A DNA stretch of 5,506 bases from NCBI GenBank assembly GCA_934636065.1, contig CAKTZW010000163.1, positions 1-5,506 on the forward strand. The letters run 5' to 3'. How positions within the stretch are numbered: position 1 is the first letter of the stretch; each line of letters begins with the position of its first letter. Under the pieces are notes generated by a model that saw only the letters and a list, made by a program, of their open reading frames with translations, made no database searches and had not been told where the DNA came from. Origin of the DNA: an uncultured Labedella sp. (GTDB lineage Bacteria > Actinomycetota > Actinomycetes > Actinomycetales > Microbacteriaceae). Shown one piece after another: positions 1-5,291 of the stretch. The translations under genes were made by a program, and so were the position numbers.

Positions 1-80
1 CTGTAGGACAGCAGGGTCTGGAGAGCCCGATCCACCGTCTGCAGCGGAGAAGACCCTCGCTCCTCGGCCTCATCGGACAT
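1..80 (-). CDS. IclR-family transcriptional regulator, N-terminal fragment (cut by window edge)
   Basis: Only the first 26 codons are in the window, starting with ATG at 80-78 on the minus strand and running off at position 1. A good Shine-Dalgarno (AGGAGAG, complement of 84-90) sits 3 bases from the ATG and supports the start. The peptide begins MSDEAEERGSSPLQ and continues TVDRALQTLLSY. A short acidic leader followed by (S)xLQTVDRALxxL is typical of the start of the IclR winged-helix domain, whose first helix carries the 'SVDRALxIL' signature. The recognition helix and effector domain are outside the window, so the ligand cannot be inferred. IclR regulators are usually encoded divergently from the catabolic or transport operon they control, which fits the OPT-AroM-racemase-DUF1177 operon. 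The call rests on about 12 diagnostic residues, so it is good but not certain. Confidence 0.75.
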   Translation of the reverse strand, partial: MSDEAEERGSSPLQTVDRALQTLLSY

Positions 81-133
81 CGACTCTCCTGCGGTGTGGG
101 CGGCGGCGGGCTCGGAGCGAGCGTAACGCACGA

Positions 134-146
134 TTCGAAATATGAA
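134..146. promoter_or_regulatory. Candidate operator: imperfect inverted repeat TTCGAAATATGAA
   Basis: In the divergent gap between the regulator and the transporter, TTC and GAA half-sites flank a 7-base AT-rich centre, with one further symmetric A/T pair inside (4 of 6 arm pairs match). Many IclR-family operators are short repeats of about 13-15 bases built on TTCG/CGAA-like arms, so size and position fit. A direct repeat CGTAAC (122-127 and 147-152) brackets it. This is the most AT-rich patch of an otherwise very GC-rich gap. No convincing -35/-10 pair could be fixed for either gene. The family and position match is seen; binding by the neighbouring IclR protein is inference. Confidence 0.35.
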
Positions 147-256
147 CGTAACTCCCAGATAGCGGGATTCGCTTGCACCCGCGACCACTTCCGGCGGAGC
201 GTGTTCTGACCCTGCACCGTTATCAGGCAGTCCGACAGACGAAGGAATACCGATCC

Positions 257-1894
257 ATGCACGCTTCCGAGACGCGTACTCCAGTTGGGGCCGGCACACG
301 CCACCCCCGTGCCTTCGAGCCGACGACAGCGGTCATCACGCTTCTCGTGAGCGTGCTCGGTGCCGCGATCGGCATCCACATGATCACCACACTCGGTGTC
401 GCGCCGAACACGAGCGTCATCGGCGCGGTCGTCGCGATGCTCATCGGTCGCGTCGGTTTCCTCGGACTGCACCGCATGCGCGATGTGAACAGGCAGAACC
501 TCGTCCAGTCGTCGATCTCGGGTGCTACGTTCGCCGCCGCCAACTCGCTTCTCACGCCCATCGCGATCCCCTTCCTCTTCGGTCGACCCGACCTGGTCTG
601 GCCGATGCTGCTCGGCGCCAGCCTGGGGCTCGCGATCGACGTGTACGTCCTCTACCGCGCGTACGGCTCCCGCTTCTTCCCCGCCAGCGCCGCATGGCCT
701 CCCGGCGTGGCGGCGGCCGAGACGATCAAGGCGGGGGACCAGGGGGGAAAGCAGGCGGCACTGCTTGTGGGTGGCGGTGTCGTCGGCTTCACAGCCGCGG
801 CCTTCGGTCTGCCGATGTCTGCAGCGGGGATCGCGATGATCGGAAACATCTGGGCGCTGCTGATGTTCGCCGCCGGCCTCCTCATCGCCCAGTACGTGCC
901 CGCACTGCTCGACGTGAGCCTCGCCGAGCTGTACGTGCCTCACGGGGTCATGATCGGCGCTGGCCTCGTCGCACTCATCCAGATCGCGATCATCATGTTC
1001 GCCCGTCCGTCTGCCAAGCAGCTCCAGAACACGGCGGCGCTCGAGACGGCGGCGCTCACCGATCCGTCGCTGCTTCCGACGGTGGATGAGCGAACGCTCC
1101 GCCGCGCCCTCGGATCGGGGTTCGTCATGTTCACGGCCGGCGCCGTGGTCCTCGCGGTGGCCGGCGCCCTGTGGGTCGAGCTGCCCTGGTGGGGCATCGT
1201 CGGTTTCGCGCTCTTCGCCGCCGTCGCGGCGATCGTGCACGAGCTCATCGTCGGGCTCGCCGCGATGCACGCGGGGTGGTTCCCCGCGTTCGCGGTCACG
1301 CTGATCTTCCTCATCGTCGGGCTGCTGTTGCAGTTCCCCGCGATCCCGCTCGCGCTCCTCGTCGGCTACTGCGCGTCCACCGGCCCGGCTTTCGCGGACA
1401 TGGGTTACGACCTCAAGGCGGGATGGATTCTGCGACGCGACCGGCGTCCGTACACGGAGTTCGAACTCGCCGGGCGCCGCGAGCAATTGAAGGCGTCGAT
1501 CCTCGGCTTCGTCGTCGCGATCGGCATGGTCGCACTCGTGTGGCCCACGCTGTTCGCAGACGGAGCCGTCCCTCCCACCTCCCGCGTCTACGCGGACACC
1601 ATCGCCGCCGGGCTCTCGGACCCGAGTGCGCTCGTGAACCTCCTCATCTGGGCCGTTCCCGGCGCCGTCGTGCAGACGATCGGCGGGCCGAGCCGACAGA
1701 TGGGTGTGCTCCTCGCCACCGGGCTGCTCGTGGCGACGCCGAATGCCGGCTGGCTGGTCCTGATCGCGCTCGTCATCCGGGTGTTGTGGAAGCGGTGGCG
1801 CGGTGAGGAGGGTGAGCGCGAGACCGCCCTCGTCGGCGCCGGGCTCATCGCCGGTGACTCCATCCACTCGGTGAGCAAGATGGTCTGGCGGTGA
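257..1894 (+). CDS. OPT-family (oligopeptide transporter) membrane protein
   Basis: A 545-residue polytopic inner-membrane protein with roughly 12-14 hydrophobic segments (among them about 24-46, 86-108, 113-133, 167-212, 225-249, 287-336, 341-375, 413-431, 482-510). Features typical of prokaryotic OPT proteins are the early GVAPNTSVIGA stretch (47-57), GATFAAANSL (89-98) next to the second helix pair, and WPPGVAAAETIKAG (147-160). A hydrophilic loop lies at about 250-285, and a GLIAGDSIHSV-type motif (529-539) lies in the last helix. OPT proteins are proton-coupled importers of short peptides or metal chelates; the cargo here cannot be read from sequence. ATG 257 is chosen because GAAGGA (241-246) lies 10 bases upstream and the family-like sequence begins shortly after. 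A TTG at 173 is in frame but would add 28 unconvincing residues. It is the first gene of the operon, its stop overlaps the aroM-like GTG by four bases, and it diverges from the IclR gene. Length is normal for bacterial members. Confidence 0.9.
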   Translation: MHASETRTPVGAGTRHPRAFEPTTAVITLLVSVLGAAIGIHMITTLGVAPNTSVIGAVVAMLIGRVGFLGLHRMRDVNRQNLVQSSISGATFAAANSLLTPIAIPFLFGRPDLVWPMLLGASLGLAIDVYVLYRAYGSRFFPASAAWPPGVAAAETIKAGDQGGKQAALLVGGGVVGFTAAAFGLPMSAAGIAMIGNIWALLMFAAGLLIAQYVPALLDVSLAELYVPHGVMIGAGLVALIQIAIIMFARPSAKQLQNTAALETAALTDPSLLPTVDERTLRRALGSGFVMFTAGAVVLAVAGALWVELPWWGIVGFALFAAVAAIVHELIVGLAAMHAGWFPAFAVTLIFLIVGLLLQFPAIPLALLVGYCASTGPAFADMGYDLKAGWILRRDRRPYTEFELAGRREQLKASILGFVVAIGMVALVWPTLFADGAVPPTSRVYADTIAAGLSDPSALVNLLIWAVPGAVVQTIGGPSRQMGVLLATGLLVATPNAGWLVLIALVIRVLWKRWRGEEGERETALVGAGLIAGDSIHSVSKMVWR

Positions 1895-2601
1895 GCCGGA
1901 TGAGACTCGGAGTGGTCACGATCGGTCAAACGCCCCGCATCGACCTCACGCCGGAGCTCGCGGAGCTCCTTCCCGGCGTCGAATTCGTCGAGCGCGGTGT
2001 GCTCGACGGATGCACTCCGGACGAGATCGCCGCCCTCGCCCCGACTGTCGACGACCACGCTCTCACCACCCGCCTCGCGGACGGTGGTTCCGCCATCATC
2101 GGCGAGGCCGCGGTGATGCGACGGTTGCCCGCGATCCTCGCGGCGCTCGAGGAGGAGGTCGACGCGATCCTCCTCGCCTGCACCGGACCGTTCCCGCCCA
2201 TGCCCTCGTCGAAGCCGTTCTTCGTCCCCGACCGGATCATCGCCCATGCCGTGGCGGCAGCGGCGCCGCAGGGCGCGCCCGTCGGCATCATCGCTCCGTT
2301 GCCGGAGCAGGAGGACGACACCCGGCGGAAGTTCCGGGCGGTCCTCGGCGGGGACGCCCCCGTGCTCGTCGCGGCCGCGTCCCCCTACACGGGCACGGAG
2401 GAGCGGTTGCGCGAGGCGGGACGCGAGCTCGCGTCCGACGGTGCGACGCTCATCGCGATGGACTGCTTCGGCTACACCGCGGCGATGCGCTCGGTCGTCG
2501 CCGACGAGACCGGTCTCCCGGTCGTCGTGGCCCGTTCAGTGTCCGCCCGGCTCGCGGCCGAGGTCCTCGGCGCGCCGGAGACGGAGCGCGCAGCACCGTG
2601 A
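1891..2601 (+). CDS. AroM family protein
   Basis: A soluble 236-residue protein whose pattern matches the AroM family: an N-terminal beta strand and turn LGVVTIGQTPRID (6-18), the acidic DGCTPDEIAALAP region (39-51) following a conserved 'G-L-D' loop, and the C-terminal core ATLIAMDCFGY (185-195). The family is named after E. coli AroM, whose biochemical role is unknown; it is part of the Asp/Glu racemase superfamily. Two cysteines, C97 in LLACTGPF and C192 in MDCFGY, sit about where that superfamily places its two catalytic thiols. GTG 1891 overlaps the transporter stop (GTGA) and implies translational coupling. ATG 1900 is in frame three codons later with GGTGAG five bases upstream and is an equally good start. 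The stop overlaps the racemase gene by four bases. Family assignment is firm; substrate and reaction are unknown. Confidence 0.88.
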   Translation: MSRMRLGVVTIGQTPRIDLTPELAELLPGVEFVERGVLDGCTPDEIAALAPTVDDHALTTRLADGGSAIIGEAAVMRRLPAILAALEEEVDAILLACTGPFPPMPSSKPFFVPDRIIAHAVAAAAPQGAPVGIIAPLPEQEDDTRRKFRAVLGGDAPVLVAAASPYTGTEERLREAGRELASDGATLIAMDCFGYTAAMRSVVADETGLPVVVARSVSARLAAEVLGAPETERAAP

Positions 2602-3248
2602 GGATCGGTGTGATCCGGGTCCTCACCACCGAGGACCCCGCTCTGCTCGACCAGCACGGCAGCGTGATCCGCGACGCCTACGGTGTCGATACGGTGTCGC
2701 GCAGCATCGCGGATCAACCGCGCGGCGTCTTTTCCGAGGAGACTTTCGCCCGGGCCGCGCCGAAGGTCGCGGAACTCGCCGCGCGGATGGAACGCGAGGA
2801 CGGCGTCGACGCGCTCATCCTCAGCTGCGCGGCGGACCCCGGGCTCGCGGCCGCCCGTGATCGTGTGGCCGTGCCCGTGTACGGTGCCGGCTCGTCGGCC
2901 GCGCGTGCCGCGCTGCGGTTGGGGGACAGGATCGGCGTGCTCGACCTCACGCGAGACACCCCGCTCGCGGTCACCGAGGTGCTCGGTGACCGACTGGTTG
3001 CGGCGATCGTCCCCGATGGGGTGAGCGAGACCCGACACCTGCTCACCGCCGAGGGGCGCGCCGCGGCTGCCGCAGCAGCGCGGGAGCTCGTCGACCGCGG
3101 TGCGAACGTCATCATGTTCGCCTGCACCGGGATGACGACGATCGGCCTGCGGGCCACCCTCACCGAACTCATCGACGTGCCCATCGTCGACGCCGTCCTC
3201 GCGGCAGCCGACGCCGCCGTCCACGACCCGGCTTCGGCCGGGCACTGA
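2598..3248 (+). CDS. Aspartate/glutamate/hydantoin racemase-family protein
   Basis: A soluble protein of 216 residues, a typical length for the Asp/Glu/hydantoin racemase family. It begins MRIGVIRVLT (start as GTG), the usual first beta strand. It carries both expected catalytic cysteines: C77 in ILSCAADPG (74-82) and C176 in FACTGMTTIG (174-183). PVYGAGSSA (93-101) and RIGVLDLT (111-118) mark the conserved inter-domain strands. These enzymes use two cysteines as acid and base to epimerise a carbon next to a carboxylate or carbonyl without a cofactor; relatives isomerise maleate or decarboxylate aryl-malonates, so the reaction type is not settled. The GTG at 2598 overlaps the AroM stop (GTGA 2598-2601) and lacks a strong Shine-Dalgarno (only GGAG at 2582-2585, 12 bases off), so coupled translation is likely. 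A long open frame extends upstream of this start but only as antiphase reading through the AroM gene. Confidence 0.87.
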   Translation: MRIGVIRVLTTEDPALLDQHGSVIRDAYGVDTVSRSIADQPRGVFSEETFARAAPKVAELAARMEREDGVDALILSCAADPGLAAARDRVAVPVYGAGSSAARAALRLGDRIGVLDLTRDTPLAVTEVLGDRLVAAIVPDGVSETRHLLTAEGRAAAAAAARELVDRGANVIMFACTGMTTIGLRATLTELIDVPIVDAVLAAADAAVHDPASAGH

Positions 3249-3278
3249 ACCACGAATCGGCAACGAACGCACCACCAC

Positions 3279-3284
3279 GGAGGA
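3279..3284 (+). promoter_or_regulatory. Strong Shine-Dalgarno (GGAGGA) of the DUF1177 gene
   Basis: GGAGGA lies 8 bases before ATG 3293 and fixes that start. It contrasts with the two preceding genes, which have weak sites and rely on stop/start overlap, so the last gene is probably translated independently and at a higher rate. Confidence 0.75.
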
Positions 3285-3292
3285 AACACACC

Positions 3293-4231
3293 ATGTCCTG
3301 GTCCCATCTCATCGCCGCCTACGACCTGCTCGACGACCCGGCGGTGCGCGGCATCGCCGTCGCCGAATATCTGCGTGGCGTCTCCGCCGACGCGGACATC
3401 GCAGTGGAGACGGTGGCAGGTGACCGCGGCGAGACCGATTTCGTACGCGTCACGATCCCCGGCACCGACGGCCGCTCAGCGGGTGGCTCTGCGCCCACGC
3501 TCGGCGTCCTCGGTCGCCTCGGCGGTCTCGGCGCGCGCCCCGAGCAGATCGGTTTCGTCAGCGACGGGGACGGCGCTCTCGCCGCCGTCGCCATCGCCGC
3601 GAAGCTCCTCGCGATGGCCGAGCGCGGTGACCGCCTCCCCGGCGACGTGGTCGTCGCGACCCACATCGATCCGGATGCTCCGACTCAGCCGCACGATCCG
3701 GTCCCCTTCATGGGATCGGTCGTCGAGCAGGACGTCAGCAACGCCCATGAGGTGACCGCCGAGATGGACGCGATCCTCTCCATCGACACCACCAAGGGCA
3801 ACCGCATCTGCAACAGCAAGGGAATCGCGATCACCCCGACGATCGCCGATGGTTGGATCCTTCGCGTCTCCGAGACCCTGCTGGACATCGTGAGTCGGAC
3901 CACCGGGCGTGCTCCCATGGTGATGCCCATCACCATGCAGGACATCACTCCCTACGGCAACGACGTCTATCACGTGAACTCGATCGTCCAGCCCTGCACA
4001 GCGACAAGCGCTCCCGTGGTCGGCGTCGCGATCGTCACGGAGAGCGCGGTCGCCGGATCCGCGACGGGCGCGACCGATCTGCACGACGTCGAGCAGGCAG
4101 TCCGGTTCGCGATCGAGACCGCGAAGGACTTCGGTCGCGGCATCGCGTCGTTCCACGACGAAGCCGAACTCGCGCACCTCGTGTCGCTGTACGGGGGCAT
4201 GTCGGTGCTCCGGACACGCGGAGAGAGCTGA
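3293..4231 (+). CDS. DUF1177 domain-containing protein
   Basis: A soluble 312-residue protein that matches the DUF1177 family over its full length. Recognisable blocks are GGSAPTLGVLGRLGGLGARP (64-83), IGFVSDGDGA (86-95), the His/Asp-rich THIDPDAPTQPHDP (123-136) followed by VPFMGS, AILSIDTTKGNR (160-171), MQDITPYGNDVYHVNS (215-230) and the CTATSAPVVGVA stretch (235-246). No signal peptide or membrane segment is visible, so it is cytoplasmic. No biochemical function is established that I know of. The clustered polar residues (D91, D93, H124, D126, D128, H134, D135, D165) look like a metal-binding or hydrolytic site, but that is inference. It is the last gene of the operon, 44 bases after the racemase, with its own strong ribosome site and a terminator 24 bases after its stop. 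Its company with OPT, AroM and racemase genes suggests it acts on the imported compound. Confidence 0.88.
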   Translation: MSWSHLIAAYDLLDDPAVRGIAVAEYLRGVSADADIAVETVAGDRGETDFVRVTIPGTDGRSAGGSAPTLGVLGRLGGLGARPEQIGFVSDGDGALAAVAIAAKLLAMAERGDRLPGDVVVATHIDPDAPTQPHDPVPFMGSVVEQDVSNAHEVTAEMDAILSIDTTKGNRICNSKGIAITPTIADGWILRVSETLLDIVSRTTGRAPMVMPITMQDITPYGNDVYHVNSIVQPCTATSAPVVGVAIVTESAVAGSATGATDLHDVEQAVRFAIETAKDFGRGIASFHDEAELAHLVSLYGGMSVLRTRGES

Positions 4232-4254
4232 CCGTCGATCGCAGCGGATAGCAG

Positions 4255-4288
4255 AAGCGCCCGACGAGCCCTGGCCGTCGGGCGCTTT
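4255..4288. terminator. Rho-independent, probably bidirectional terminator
   Basis: A perfect 12-base-pair stem (AAGCGCCCGACG at 4255-4266 with its complement at 4276-4287) closes a 9-base loop that can itself form a small GC/GC extension. On the plus strand the stem ends in TTTCC; on the minus strand it ends in CTTCTGCT. It lies 24 bases after the DUF1177 stop and faces the convergent tRNA-Arg gene, so it can end transcripts from both sides. The T-tract is short, as is common in high-GC actinobacteria. Confidence 0.88.
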
Positions 4289-4370
4289 CCGCGTCCACGA
4301 CGGAGTGGGCTCAGCGTTGACACCCCGACACGTCCCCGCCGACGCCAGCGACTCGACGGCCGCTGTGCAG

Positions 4371-4443
4371 TGCCCCCGGAGGGATTCGAACCCCCGACCT
4401 TCGGTACCGGAAACCGGCGCTCTATCCCCTGAGCTACGGAGGC
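4371..4443 (-). tRNA. tRNA-Arg (anticodon CCG)
   Basis: A complete 73-nucleotide cloverleaf reads on the minus strand. The acceptor stem is GCCTCCG paired with CGGGGGC (one G-T pair). The D arm is GCTC/GAGC with loop AGGGGATA, the anticodon loop is TTCCGGT with anticodon CCG (bases complementary to 4408-4410), the variable loop has five bases, and the T arm is GGGGG/CCCTC with loop TTCGAAT. The discriminator base is A, and CCA is not encoded (the next bases are CTG). It would read the Arg codon CGG. The top pair of the anticodon stem (27-43) is a C-A mismatch. The gene is convergent with the upstream operon and divergent from the VKOR gene. A TAACGT element (complement of 4456-4461) lies at a plausible -10 distance, but no well-spaced -35 is seen. 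Confidence 0.95.
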
Positions 4444-4520
4444 GCGTGCTCTGTCACGTTACCAGAGTCCGCCTCCCGTCCCGGACAACGGACCATACGA
4501 CGGAGGACGGGCGACTCCAC

Positions 4521-4534
4521 GGGACCTAGGTCCC
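4521..4534. promoter_or_regulatory. Perfect 14-base palindrome GGGACCTAGGTCCC, possible operator
   Basis: An exact inverted repeat with no spacer lies in the gap between the divergent tRNA-Arg and VKOR genes, 63 bases before the VKOR start. It contains CTAG, a tetramer usually rare in bacterial genomes. Its layout GGGAC-N4-GTCCC equals that of the DosR/DevR box core (GGGACTWWAGTCCC), differing only by a compensating C/G pair. If the VKOR -10 is at 4558-4563, its centre lies near -42, a position typical of an activator that overlaps the -35. The palindrome is certain; a regulatory role and the regulator's identity are inference. Confidence 0.4.
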
Positions 4535-4557
4535 CCTCGGTCACCCCGCCGTGCTCC

Positions 4558-4563
4558 TATCGT
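4558..4563 (+). promoter_or_regulatory. Candidate -10 box (TATCGT) of the VKOR gene
   Basis: TATCGT fits the actinobacterial TAnnnT -10 pattern and would give a start site near 4570 and a leader of about 27 bases containing the gene's Shine-Dalgarno. No good -35 is found at 16-18 bases upstream, which would suit a promoter that depends on an activator bound at the palindrome 4521-4534. The assignment is weak. Confidence 0.3.
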
Positions 4564-4596
4564 CGGGAGACGACCGACCGAGAAGAGGGGACATAC

Positions 4597-5244
4597 GTGA
4601 GCACTGCGACCGACCACACCGTCGATGCGGACACGACGACCGGTCCTGTCCGCTCCCTCCTGCCGCCGCGGGCGCTCGCCGTGTCCTGGATCGTCGCCGG
4701 CGCGATCGGCTGGACGGTCTCGTTCCTGCTCTACCTCGAGTACGTCGGGCAACTCACCGACGCGGACCCGATCGTGTCCTGCACGCTGAGCGTCGTCGTG
4801 TCGTGCGGGCCCAACCTGCTCTCTCCCGGGGGGAACCTGCTCGGCTTCAGCAACTCGATCATCGGCATCGTGAGCTTCCTCGGCCCGGTCTTCGGGGGAG
4901 TCGGGGCTCTCGCTGGCGGCGCCTACCGGCGGTGGTACTGGCGGGTGTTCGTCGCGGCGGTCGCCGCCGCGTACGTGCTCGTGCATGTGTTCGCGTGGCG
5001 GAGTGTCTTCGAGTACGGCGTGCTCTGTCCGTGGTGCATGGTGGTGTGGCTCGTCGTCATCCCGCTGTTCTGGGCGACGCTCGGGTGGGCACTCGCATCC
5101 GGAGTCGTCGGCCACGGCCGGACCCCCCGCGCGATCGGGTCGAGGCTCTCCTCCTGGCTCGCCCTCATCGTGCTCGCCGACTACCTCGTCATCGCTGTCG
5201 CCGCGCAGGTGCGACTCGAGGTGCTCCAGAGCCTCATCGGGTGA
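4597..5244 (+). CDS. VKOR-family (vitamin K epoxide reductase-like) integral membrane protein
   Basis: A 215-residue inner-membrane protein with five likely helices (about 26-47, 84-107, 114-134, 145-167, 185-206). It carries the four-cysteine set of bacterial VKOR homologues: a loop pair C62 and C70 (SCTLSVVVSCGPN) between the first two helices, and the redox CPWC motif (C144, C147) at the start of the fourth helix. A conserved FSN motif lies at 84-86. Bacterial VKORs pass electrons from an extracytoplasmic DsbA-like thiol oxidase to menaquinone and so drive disulfide formation in exported proteins. There is no thioredoxin fusion here and no DsbA gene in the window, so the partner must be elsewhere. 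The start is GTG 4597, with GAGGGG (4585-4590) six bases upstream. The N-terminal 20 residues are polar and poorly conserved. The family call is firm; the physiological partner is unknown. Confidence 0.93.
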   Translation: MSTATDHTVDADTTTGPVRSLLPPRALAVSWIVAGAIGWTVSFLLYLEYVGQLTDADPIVSCTLSVVVSCGPNLLSPGGNLLGFSNSIIGIVSFLGPVFGGVGALAGGAYRRWYWRVFVAAVAAAYVLVHVFAWRSVFEYGVLCPWCMVVWLVVIPLFWATLGWALASGVVGHGRTPRAIGSRLSSWLALIVLADYLVIAVAAQVRLEVLQSLIG

Positions 5245-5279
5245 CGTGGCAACCCTCTTCTTTCGGCCGGAGCCGACCG

Positions 5280-5285
5280 TAGGCT
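5280..5285 (+). promoter_or_regulatory. Candidate -10 box (TAGGCT) for leaderless transcription of the PNPOx-like gene
   Basis: TAGGCT (TAnnnT) ends seven bases before ATG 5292, so transcription would start at or next to the A of the start codon. The only Shine-Dalgarno-like bases there belong to this same box, and no good -35 is visible in the 35 bases after the VKOR stop. This spacing is the usual sign of leaderless genes in actinobacteria. Confidence 0.5.
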
Positions 5286-5291
5286 CACCGC

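Noticed and set aside
173..256. In-frame TTG at 173 as an upstream start for the OPT gene
   Set aside because: It would add 28 residues with no family-like character and has no clear ribosome site, while ATG 257 has GAAGGA at a workable distance.
2010..2597. Long upstream extension of the racemase reading frame
   Set aside because: It is an out-of-phase reading of the AroM gene, very rich in Arg and Gly as expected of high-GC shadow frames; the family-like protein begins at GTG 2598.
3476..4177. Minus-strand open frame of 233 codons opposite the DUF1177 gene
   Set aside because: It is an antisense shadow: biased composition (Asp/Gly/Arg), no recognisable domain, and the plus strand encodes a full-length conserved family.
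4305..4529. Plus-strand open frame of 74 codons containing PRRDSNPRP
   Set aside because: The RRDSNPRP-like string is the well-known false peptide produced by reading the antisense strand of a tRNA gene; the frame lies across tRNA-Arg.
4560..4573. Small hairpin TCGTC-GGGA-GACGA before the VKOR ribosome site
   Set aside because: The five-pair stem overlaps the candidate -10 box, so it would probably not be fully transcribed, and short GC stems are frequent by chance in this DNA.
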